Source of the DNA: Methanodesulfokora sp964525965 | Lineage (GTDB): Archaea > Korarchaeota > Korarchaeia > Korarchaeales > Korarchaeaceae | Assembly: GCA_964525965.1 (NCBI GenBank) | Contig: CAZGKA010000127.1 | Location: 1-5,967 of the forward strand | Length of the DNA: 5,967 nt | Direction of reading: 5' to 3' | Shown: piece after piece, positions 1-4,912 of the stretch | Layout of the letters: the number at the start of each line of letters is the position of its first letter | How positions within the stretch are numbered: the stretch's first letter is position 1 | Position numbers and translations under genes: made by a program | The notes under the pieces: generated by a model | The model's database searches: none | What the model was told of the DNA's origin: nothing | The model's input: the letters and a program-made list of their open reading frames with translations, nothing else

Positions 1-734
1 ATGAAGTTGGCTCCGCTCTCGTTCGCCACGGCTTTAGCCAGAAGGGTCTTACCAGTCCCTGGAGGACCGTAGAGAAGTACCCCCTTAGGAGGTTCAACCC
101 CGAGCCTCCTGAATATCTCCGGGTGTCTGAGAGGAAGCTCGACCATCTCCCTTATCTTTTGGATGACGTCCTTCAGACCTCCTATGTCCTCGTAGGTGAC
201 CTTGGGTATGGCCCTCACCTCAGTGACCGGTCTGTCGCTTATCCTCACGGTGGTGTCTCTGTCGACTATGACAGCGTCGGCTGTGGGCGAGATGGCCGTC
301 ACCACGAGGTTAAACCTCCTCCCCATGAGGTTTATCGGTATGGTGTCCCCCCTAGTGAGAGCTCTCCCTAGGAGCAAGCTCTTGACATACTCCTCTATTC
401 CCACCAATCTGAACGGTTCTGTGGGAGCCAGAGTTATGCTTCTGGCCTTCTTGGGCTCCACCTTTCTTATGTTCACAGCATCGTCCAAGCTTACACCAGC
501 GTTCCTCCTGATGAACCCATCTATCCTGACTATCCCCTTGCCGTAGTCCTCGGGATATCCCGGCCACACTATGGCCACTGTCCTCTTAGAACCCTCGAGC
601 TCTATTATATCTCCGGGGTTGAGGCCAAGCTCCTCCATGACCTTTCTATCGAGCCTGGCTATCCCCCTTCCGACATCCCTCTGCAGGGCCTCGGCGACCC
701 TGACAGTGACGAACTTCTCATCCTTCCTGGCCAT
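1..734 (-). CDS. cdc48: CDC48/VAT-type AAA+ ATPase (N-terminal third, runs off left edge)
   Basis: This is the archaeal p97/VCP homologue, a cytoplasmic hexameric unfoldase that uses ATP to pull apart proteins, often for the proteasome. Only 244 complete codons are visible; the family is usually about 730-800 residues, so D1 is cut and D2 is outside. Residues about 5-90 match the CDC48 double-psi barrel (NPGDIIELEG at 39-48, then GIVRIDGFIRRNAGVSLDD at 67-85). Residues about 100-170 match the second N-domain lobe. The D1 entry YEDIGGL (181-187) and Walker A GPPGTGKT (223-230, Lys229; bases 45-68) follow. The start is the ATG at 734; an in-frame ATG at 740 (two codons earlier) is equally possible, because the GGAG ribosome site lies 4 bases from the first and 10 from the second. 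It is the last visible gene of the regulator-hsp20-cdc48 cluster, 47 bases after hsp20, so it is probably co-transcribed and heat-inducible (inference). Confidence 0.96.
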   Translation of the reverse strand, partial: MARKDEKFVTVRVAEALQRDVGRGIARLDRKVMEELGLNPGDIIELEGSKRTVAIVWPGYPEDYGKGIVRIDGFIRRNAGVSLDDAVNIRKVEPKKARSITLAPTEPFRLVGIEEYVKSLLLGRALTRGDTIPINLMGRRFNLVVTAISPTADAVIVDRDTTVRISDRPVTEVRAIPKVTYEDIGGLKDVIQKIREMVELPLRHPEIFRRLGVEPPKGVLLYGPPGTGKTLLAKAVANESGANF

Positions 735-753
735 AAACATCACTCTCCTTCAC

Positions 754-759
754 AAAAAA
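754..759 (-). terminator. T6 tract in the hsp20-cdc48 gap; possible weak terminator
   Basis: Read on the minus strand, the gap after the hsp20 stop carries a weak AGGG/CCCT hairpin and then TAATTTTTTG, just before the cdc48 ribosome site. Archaeal polymerase can stop at T-runs, so this could cut cdc48 transcript levels relative to hsp20. The tract is short and the stem only about 4 bp, so it may be chance. Confidence 0.25.
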
Positions 760-781
760 TTAGGGAAGGGTTTCCTCACCC

Positions 782-1291
782 TCACTCTATCTTTATCTTC
801 TTGCCCTTCTTAAGCTCCTCCTTCGGTTTGAGAACCACCTCGAGGACTCCGTTATTGTAGTTGGCCTTGGCCGAGTCTGGATCTACCTCCACGGGCAGGT
901 CCACCTTGGTCCTGTACTTTCTCTCACCTGTAGTCTCTATGGTCAGTGTCTTCTCAGTGGCCTCAAGGTTTATCTCGTCCTTGCTCACGCCAGGGAGCTC
1001 CACCACTATCTTGACCTCGTTGGTCTTCTCGTCGGTGAAGACGTCAACGAAGGGCGTTCTGTACTCCTCGCCCTCCTCCCTCACGATCCACGGTGGTTCA
1101 ACGTTGCCGAACCTTCTTATGATGGGTTTACCGTCAGGACCTATAGTTATGCTGAAGCCGTAAACGTAAGGCTTTCCGCTCTTCATACTCTCAAAGATCT
1201 TGGAGAACTCCTCATCGAACATCTTCTCCATTTCCTCTATCTCCTTCTCAAGATCCTCAAAGATTCTCCTCCACCTCTTGCTCCACCACAT
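782..1291 (-). CDS. hsp20: Small heat-shock protein, Hsp20/alpha-crystallin family
   Basis: This is an ATP-independent holdase chaperone that forms oligomers and binds unfolding proteins in the cytoplasm. The 169-residue protein has a charged, Trp-rich N-terminal helix (1-38), then a segment typical of archaeal members (PYVYGFSITIGPDGKPIIRR, 41-60). The alpha-crystallin domain follows (about 79-155), with VVELPGVSKDEI (96-107) and the signature GVLEVVL (148-154). The I-X-I oligomerisation motif is IKI (166-168), one residue from the end. I chose the ATG at 1291 over the GTG at 1300: a 9-base match to the archaeal anti-Shine-Dalgarno sequence (AGGAGGTGA, 1297-1305) ends 5 bases before the ATG, while the GTG lies inside that site. 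The gene has its own TATA box with a palindromic operator just downstream, and follows a winged-helix regulator gene. Hsp20-regulator-Cdc48 linkage strongly suggests heat-shock control. Confidence 0.96.
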   Translation of the reverse strand: MWWSKRWRRIFEDLEKEIEEMEKMFDEEFSKIFESMKSGKPYVYGFSITIGPDGKPIIRRFGNVEPPWIVREEGEEYRTPFVDVFTDEKTNEVKIVVELPGVSKDEINLEATEKTLTIETTGERKYRTKVDLPVEVDPDSAKANYNNGVLEVVLKPKEELKKGKKIKIE

Positions 1292-1296
1292 ATCCC

Positions 1297-1305
1297 TCAC
1301 CTCCT
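1297..1305 (-). promoter_or_regulatory. Strong Shine-Dalgarno site that fixes the hsp20 start
   Basis: Minus-strand AGGAGGTGA is a full 9-base complement to the typical archaeal 16S rRNA 3' tail, with 5 bases to the ATG at 1291. It is the strongest ribosome site in the window, which fits a protein made at high level during stress. It overlaps the alternative GTG (1298-1300), which argues against that start. Confidence 0.85.
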
Positions 1306-1323
1306 ATTATTCGACTATACTCC

Positions 1324-1348
1324 AGTATCTAACTAAAGGTTAGCTACT
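1324..1348. promoter_or_regulatory. Palindromic operator of the hsp20 promoter (HSR1-type, CTAAC-N5-GTTAG)
   Basis: The core is perfect: CTAAC (1329-1333), five bases TAAAG, GTTAG (1339-1343). The symmetry extends to 10-base arms (AGTATCTAAC on the left, AGTAGCTAAC as reverse complement of the right) with a single mismatch. It begins directly downstream of the hsp20 TATA box, reaching to around the expected transcription start near 1325. A repressor bound here would block polymerase loading. From memory of the literature, the A. fulgidus heat-shock repressor HSR1 (AF1298) footprints on exactly CTAAC-N5-GTTAG. The regulator gene just upstream is the obvious candidate ligand. Confidence 0.85.
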
Positions 1349-1355
1349 ATATAAA
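1348..1355 (-). promoter_or_regulatory. TATA box of the hsp20 promoter
   Basis: Minus-strand TTTATATA is close to the archaeal box A consensus, preceded by a BRE-like GTTAAG that includes the regulator's stop codon. Transcription is expected about 26 bases downstream, near 1325, giving a leader of about 34 bases that contains the strong ribosome site. This makes hsp20-cdc48 transcribable independently of the regulator gene. Confidence 0.75.
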
Positions 1356-1356
1356 C

Positions 1357-1809
1357 TTAACTATTCATATGCTCCCTCATCCTGAGGAGGGAGCTGAGAA
1401 GCCTACACACGTCCTTTATCACGGCATCTATATTCTCATCTGACATCTTATCCAACATGTTGGATATCCTGTCCATCAGATCGCTCATCGATCCGAGATC
1501 CATCTCCTCCCCCTCCATGAGAAGGTCCATGAACTCATCGTCCATGAAGAATGTATATATCCAAGCGAGGCCGTCCCTCAGCTTGTAGTACTTCCTAGGG
1601 GGGGCGTTGTAAGAACTCTCCTCGTTGAAGGTCTCAACTATACCTCTTCTCTCCATCTCCCTCAAGTGTTTTAACAGAGCCTGCTGGGATATGCCCAGCT
1701 TTTTGTTCATCTCCAGCAGGTAAGCAGGCCTCCTAACCAGGAGCCTAACGATCTTTCTCCTGGTGGAGCTGCTGAGCACCCAGATTAGGGTGTCCAGCTC
1801 CCTCCTCAT
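1357..1809 (-). CDS. Winged-helix (ArsR-like) transcription factor, probable HSR1-type heat-shock repressor
   Basis: A DNA-binding protein of 150 residues from the ATG at 1809. Residues about 5-80 form an ArsR-like winged helix: LSSSTRRKIVRLLVRRP (12-28), a helix-turn-helix with recognition helix SQQALLKHLREMERRGIVE (41-59), and a basic wing ending PPRKYYKL (70-77). Residues 88-150 are an acidic, Met-rich helical tail (MDDEFMDLL, MSDLMDRISNMLDKM), probably for dimerisation. No cysteine pair or other metal site of classic ArsR sensors is apparent. Upstream in-frame starts exist (GTG 1812, TTG 1815, TTG 1818). There is no usable ribosome site, and a TATA-like box centred near 1840 predicts transcription from about 1813, so the transcript may be leaderless. 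Its place ahead of hsp20 and cdc48 and the CTAAC-N5-GTTAG site between them match the A. fulgidus HSR1 locus. The heat-shock role is inferred from context; sequence similarity to HSR1 could not be measured. Confidence 0.88.
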   Translation of the reverse strand: MRRELDTLIWVLSSSTRRKIVRLLVRRPAYLLEMNKKLGISQQALLKHLREMERRGIVETFNEESSYNAPPRKYYKLRDGLAWIYTFFMDDEFMDLLMEGEEMDLGSMSDLMDRISNMLDKMSDENIDAVIKDVCRLLSSLLRMREHMNS

Positions 1810-1835
1810 CACCAACAATAATTAGTTATATCGAG

Positions 1836-1844
1836 CTTTTAAAT
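1836..1844. promoter_or_regulatory. Near-palindromic TATA-like element for the heat-shock regulator (minus)
   Basis: CTTTTAAAT on the plus strand reads ATTTAAAAG on the minus strand. A TATA box here predicts a minus-strand start near 1813, almost on the regulator start codons (1809-1818), so leaderless transcription is likely. Its symmetry means it could also direct weak plus-strand transcription towards the divergent metalloregulator gene. Confidence 0.5.
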
Positions 1845-1858
1845 GTGATCCCCTAACC

Positions 1859-1866
1859 TTTATAAT
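1859..1866 (+). promoter_or_regulatory. TATA box of the DtxR/MntR-family gene, overlapped by a half-operator
   Basis: TTTATAAT predicts transcription from about 1889, which leaves roughly a 9-base leader before the ATG at 1898 and supports that start over the ATG at 1874. Bases 1853-1862 (CTAACCTTTA) are identical to the first ten bases of the minus-strand hsp20 operator core and overlap this box, but the second half-site is absent. Confidence 0.55.
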
Positions 1867-1897
1867 TTAAGACATGGGAGAGGTATCAAGGATCCGC

Positions 1898-2320
1898 ATG
1901 AGTTTGCGCAAGAGGACTGAGGAGTACTTAGAGGCTATGTACATCCTCCAGAAAGAGAAAGGGTTCATCAGGGTTAAAGACATTGCCAAGAAGTTGGGGG
2001 TTAAGCCGTCCAGCGTGGTCGGTTATCTAGATGATCTGGCGAAGAAGGGTTACGTGGAGTATGAAAAACACGAGTTCATCAGGCTGACTGAGGAAGGAAA
2101 GAAGATAGCCTCGGGTGTTTATGAGAAACATCTTCTACTGAAGGACTTCTTATCAAAAGTGTTAGGGGTTCCCGAGAAGATAGCTGAGGAGGACGCATGC
2201 TACATAGAGCACGGAATAAACGACCTGACCATCCAGAGACTGACACAGTTCGCCAAGTTTCTGGAGGAAAACTGTGAGGATATAGTGGTTAAGTTCAAGA
2301 AAACTTTCTCCTCCAGATGA
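1898..2320 (+). CDS. DtxR/MntR-family metal-dependent transcriptional regulator
   Basis: Members bind Fe2+ or Mn2+ and then repress metal-uptake or storage genes. From the ATG at 1898 the protein has 140 residues. Residues 1-70 form the winged helix (TEEYLEAMYILQ 7-18; recognition region VKPSSVVGYLDDLAKKGYVEYE 35-56). Residues 73-140 are the metal-binding and dimerisation domain. The SH3-like third domain of DtxR/IdeR is absent, so the size is that of MntR. By motif alignment the metal ligands are Glu9 and Glu12 (MntR Asp8, Glu11), His78 (MntR His77), Cys101 (Cys102 of DtxR, Glu99 of MntR), and Glu104-His105 (shared). The mix leaves Fe versus Mn open. The ATG at 1874 adds eight residues; 1898 fits the MntR N-terminal length, has AGGA (1889-1892) 5 bases upstream and suits the TATA position. 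The gene is divergent from the heat-shock regulator, and its last 26 bases overlap the convergent DUF504 gene. Confidence 0.92.
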   Translation: MSLRKRTEEYLEAMYILQKEKGFIRVKDIAKKLGVKPSSVVGYLDDLAKKGYVEYEKHEFIRLTEEGKKIASGVYEKHLLLKDFLSKVLGVPEKIAEEDACYIEHGINDLTIQRLTQFAKFLEENCEDIVVKFKKTFSSR

Positions 2321-2534
2321 CCTGACCATCCTTTTTGATCTCAACTATCCTGTGGAGAGGAATCACACGATCTCCTTGCTCCAGGCGATCCCCTGAAAGC
2401 CTCGCTTCCGAGGCTCTTATGCTCTCCAAGCCGCCCTCAACTCCTCTGGAGATGAACACTATATCGAACCTCTTCGGATCCTCACCAGGCTTCCAGTATA
2501 TCATGGAGAGGATCTCCTTCACCTCACACTTCAT
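2295..2534 (-). CDS. DUF504/UPF0248 family small protein (MJ1316-type domain)
   Basis: A 79-residue, largely archaeal protein. The order of conserved pieces fits the family: an N-terminal helix EVKEILSMIYW (4-14), DPKRFDIVFISRG (19-31), a variable loop, then VIPLHRIVEIKKDGQVIWRR (57-76) with His61. Pfam describes this domain as recognising RNA cyclic-phosphate ends, from comparative genomics; I know of no biochemical proof. Its ATG overlaps the stop of the upstream AIR-like gene (ATGA, 2531-2534). A ribosome site AGGTGAT (2538-2544) lies inside that gene, so the two are translationally coupled. Its 3' end overlaps the convergent metalloregulator gene by 26 bases (2295-2320). Reading a real domain across its whole length argues against a shadow ORF. 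Confidence 0.88.
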   Translation of the reverse strand: MKCEVKEILSMIYWKPGEDPKRFDIVFISRGVEGGLESIRASEARLSGDRLEQGDRVIPLHRIVEIKKDGQVIWRRKFS

Positions 2535-3523
2535 CCAATCACCTTGGCGTAGGGGTCCTCCGCCTTCTCAGGGAACGGCCGCCTGTTTCCCTCTCTCACG
2601 AGGTACCTTCCCTTCCTCAAAACTTTTCCGATTATCCTCGCCACGAACCCCCTCGATCTCATGAAGTCGAGGGCCATATCTGCTTTCCAAGATCTCACCA
2701 CGGCGAGCACAGTCCCTGAGCTGGAGGCGGCCAACGGATCAAATCCGAATTTCTCCGAGAGGACTATCAGCTCAGGTGGTATGGGAAGCTCCTCGAACAC
2801 TACCTCAAACCCAAGGCCGCTCAGGTTCGCGAGGTCGTTGATAGCTCTTATAAGCCCTCCCTCAGCGAGATCCTTCATGTAGGAAGCGAAACCAGACCCG
2901 TACATGAGAAGAGCAGGGTCGACAGCATTAAGCTCCTCTCTAGACTTACTCCAGACGGTGATGGAGGCAGCTACAGATTCCATGACGTCCGGCCGCAAGT
3001 TGGCCAAGCTGTACAAGAGCTCAGACCCCAGAGGTCTGATGAGGATCAGAGAATCTCCATCCAACACGTCGTCCGGGGTCAACGGCTTTTTAGTGAAGCC
3101 AATAGCTGTGGAGACGACGACAGGTTCCCTCACACACGAATATCTGCCGGTGTGTCCTGTGATGATCTTTACCCCATATCTCCTAGCGACCTCGTCCAGC
3201 TGTCTCGCTATTTCAACCTCTAGACCTCCTTCGGCATCGGCCGGGAGAAGGATCGTGTTGATCATCAGAGAAGGCCTCCCTCCAACGACCGCTACATCGG
3301 CGAACGAGAAGCAGAAGGCAAGGTATCCCAAGTCCCTCAGAGGAACCGAGAAAGTTGGATCGACGGAGTAGACCCTGTACCCTCCACAAACCTTCTCTAT
3401 ACCGGCATCTATACAGGGATGCGGTCCTAAAACGACATCCCTGCTTTCAGCTCCGGAAAGCTTGGAGATGATCTCTAAGATCTTCCTGCTGGCCTTTCCC
3501 ATCCAGGTCACCGGGAGCCCCAT
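2531..3523 (-). CDS. AIR synthase-related / HypE-like ATP-binding protein
   Basis: It belongs to the PurM-HypE-ThiL-SelD superfamily, which uses ATP to activate substrates. The protein has 330 residues, the usual family length. N-terminal half: VYSVDPTF (51-58, Asp55) and FADVAVVGGRPSLMINTILLP (74-94), corresponding to the family 'NDxAxxGA...LLP' motif with Ala75 in place of the usual Asn. ITGHTGRYS (120-128) is typical of archaeal HypE-like members, followed by VSTAIGF (137-143). C-terminal half: GDSLILIRPLGSE (156-168), MKDLAEGGL (216-224; the usual 'DPTEGGL'), and GFDPLAASSSGTVLAVV (260-276). The C-terminus is DPYAKVIG and lacks the PRIC cysteine tail that HypE needs for hydrogenase cyanide-ligand synthesis, so it is unlikely to be a true HypE; the substrate is unknown. 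Starts: ATG 3523 (possibly leaderless) or the in-frame ATG at 3502, preceded by GGTGA. It is coupled to the DUF504 gene by a 4-base overlap. Confidence 0.86.
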   Translation of the reverse strand: MGLPVTWMGKASRKILEIISKLSGAESRDVVLGPHPCIDAGIEKVCGGYRVYSVDPTFSVPLRDLGYLAFCFSFADVAVVGGRPSLMINTILLPADAEGGLEVEIARQLDEVARRYGVKIITGHTGRYSCVREPVVVSTAIGFTKKPLTPDDVLDGDSLILIRPLGSELLYSLANLRPDVMESVAASITVWSKSREELNAVDPALLMYGSGFASYMKDLAEGGLIRAINDLANLSGLGFEVVFEELPIPPELIVLSEKFGFDPLAASSSGTVLAVVRSWKADMALDFMRSRGFVARIIGKVLRKGRYLVREGNRRPFPEKAEDPYAKVIG

Positions 3524-3583
3524 GTCTAGGAGAAACCAAAGTGTTTAATCTTACACCCTCTTGGATGTGTCGGTGAGGATCTG
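3524..3583. promoter_or_regulatory. Divergent promoter region for glyA and the AIR-like gene
   Basis: The 60-base gap holds one AT-rich core, GTTTAATC (3543-3550). On the plus strand, BRE-like CCAAAG (3536-3541) followed by TTTAAT (3544-3549) would start transcription near 3572, just at the glyA ribosome site. On the minus strand the same core reads GATTAAAC and would start near 3520, close to the ATG at 3523, which suggests a leaderless transcript. Both boxes are weak matches to consensus. Confidence 0.45.
3572..3578 (+). promoter_or_regulatory. Shine-Dalgarno site supporting the TTG start of glyA
   Basis: GGTGAGG lies 5 bases before TTG at 3584. No in-frame ATG occurs near the conserved N-terminus, and the next Met is residue 14 (inside the first helix). 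The TTG start is therefore the best choice. Confidence 0.65.
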
Positions 3584-4909
3584 TTGGATCCCAAGGAGGC
3601 TTATGAGAAAGTTTTCTCCCTGATGGAGGAACACCATAGGTGGTTTTCCTCATCCATACCCCTCATAGCCAGCGAAAACGTCACGAGCTGTGCCGTAAAG
3701 GAGGCGCTGATAAGCGATTTCGGCCACAGGTACGCTGAGGGATGGGTGGGTGAGAGAGTGTACGCCGGCACGAAGTACATGGATGAGGTGGAGAACATAG
3801 CGATGGAGCTGGCGAAGCAGCTCTACGGAGTGAAGTTTGCTGATGTGAGACCGATAAGTGGTGTTGTAGCAAACCTTGCAGTCTACACAGCCTTCACCTC
3901 CCCTGGAGATGTGATGATGGCTCTCCCGATAACCAAAGGGGGACACATAAGCATGGGTCCCCTCTTGGGACAGAAGGGCAACTTCATAGGGGGGACGGCT
4001 GGCGCTGTCAGGGGTCTGGACGTCAAGTACCTGGCCTACGACAATGAGGAGCTCAACATCGATGTGGACAAGACCATCGGGAGAATGGAGAAGTACAAGC
4101 CGAAGCTGATCATGCTGGGCGGCAGTGTGATCCTGTTTCCTCAGCCGGTGAAGGAGCTTTCTGAAGCGGCCAAAAGCCTCGGAGCAGTCGTCAACTATGA
4201 CGCGGCTCATGTAGCCGGTCTCATAGCTGGGGGAGAATTTCAGGACCCCATCGACGAGGGCGCGGACACCATGACGATGAGCACGCACAAGACCCTTCCC
4301 GGACCACAGCACGGGATGGTGCTGACGAACGACGAGGAGAAGTTTGAGAAGATAAAGAGGGCCAGCTTTCCCGGACTTCTGAGCAATCACCACCTCAACG
4401 CTGTCGCAGCCCTGGCAGTCGCCCTAGCAGAGATGTCCGTGTTCGGCAGAGAATATGCCTCCCAGGTGGTGAAGAACGCTAGAAGCTTCGCAGAAGCTCT
4501 TCATGACGAGGGTTTCAAGGTTCCAGGTGAGAAGAAGGGCTTCACGAGGAGCCATCAGGTCCTCCTCGATGTCCACGAGATAGGCGGCATGAAGGCCGAG
4601 AAGCTGCTGGAGGAGGCCAACATAATAGTGAACAGAAACCTCCTTCCATGGGACATAAAGAGGGGGAGGAGCTTCTTCGATCCAGGAGGTATTAGGATGG
4701 GCGTAGCTGAGGTCACCAGGCTAGGGATGAAGGAGGAGGAGATGAAGGAAATAGCCAGGTTCATAAGGATGGTTCTCCTAGATGGGGAAGACCCGAGGGC
4801 CGTGGCCAAGAAGGTGGCGGAGTTCAGGAGAGACTTCGCCCATGTACACTACGCTTTCGAGACCTCTGATGAGGCCTACAGATACATAAAGCTCAGGATG
4901 TCGTCGTGA
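3584..4909 (+). CDS. glyA: Serine hydroxymethyltransferase (archaeal type)
   Basis: A cytoplasmic PLP enzyme that converts serine to glycine while passing a one-carbon unit to a folate or methanopterin-type carrier; the pterin cannot be told from sequence. The 441 residues are close to full length for archaeal GlyA, with small C-terminal additions. Key residues, placed by comparison with the E. coli enzyme: LIASEN (27-32), YAEGWVGERVYAG (50-62) with Glu52 and Tyr60, His121 stacking on PLP (GGHISMG), Asp206 pairing with the pyridine nitrogen (NYDAAHVAGLIAGG), PLP lysine Lys236 (STHKTLPGPQHG), and Arg371 for the substrate carboxylate (GGIRMGVAEVTRLG). All expected catalytic residues are present. 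The start is TTG with a GGTGAGG ribosome site 5 bases upstream. It is divergent from the AIR-like gene and ends 3 bases from the convergent SufB-type gene, leaving no room for a separate terminator. Confidence 0.97.
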   Translation: MDPKEAYEKVFSLMEEHHRWFSSSIPLIASENVTSCAVKEALISDFGHRYAEGWVGERVYAGTKYMDEVENIAMELAKQLYGVKFADVRPISGVVANLAVYTAFTSPGDVMMALPITKGGHISMGPLLGQKGNFIGGTAGAVRGLDVKYLAYDNEELNIDVDKTIGRMEKYKPKLIMLGGSVILFPQPVKELSEAAKSLGAVVNYDAAHVAGLIAGGEFQDPIDEGADTMTMSTHKTLPGPQHGMVLTNDEEKFEKIKRASFPGLLSNHHLNAVAALAVALAEMSVFGREYASQVVKNARSFAEALHDEGFKVPGEKKGFTRSHQVLLDVHEIGGMKAEKLLEEANIIVNRNLLPWDIKRGRSFFDPGGIRMGVAEVTRLGMKEEEMKEIARFIRMVLLDGEDPRAVAKKVAEFRRDFAHVHYAFETSDEAYRYIKLRMSS

Positions 4910-4912
4910 TCT

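Noticed and set aside
196..546. Plus-strand open frames opposite cdc48 (also at 123-371), and a minus-strand frame at 352-567
   Set aside because: The minus-strand CDC48 frame is unbroken and conserved across this whole stretch; these are shadow frames without family features.
1733..1749. Two direct CTAAC copies inside the regulator gene as a second operator
   Set aside because: They are direct, not inverted, 12 bases apart, and arise from repeated Val-Arg/Leu-Arg type codons in a conserved helix; no promoter is nearby.
3650..4393. Minus-strand open frame of 247 codons opposite glyA
   Set aside because: It is antisense to a strongly conserved SHMT. Its translation is low-complexity, His/Val/Leu/Arg-rich and without a recognisable domain. 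It is explained by codon bias of glyA.
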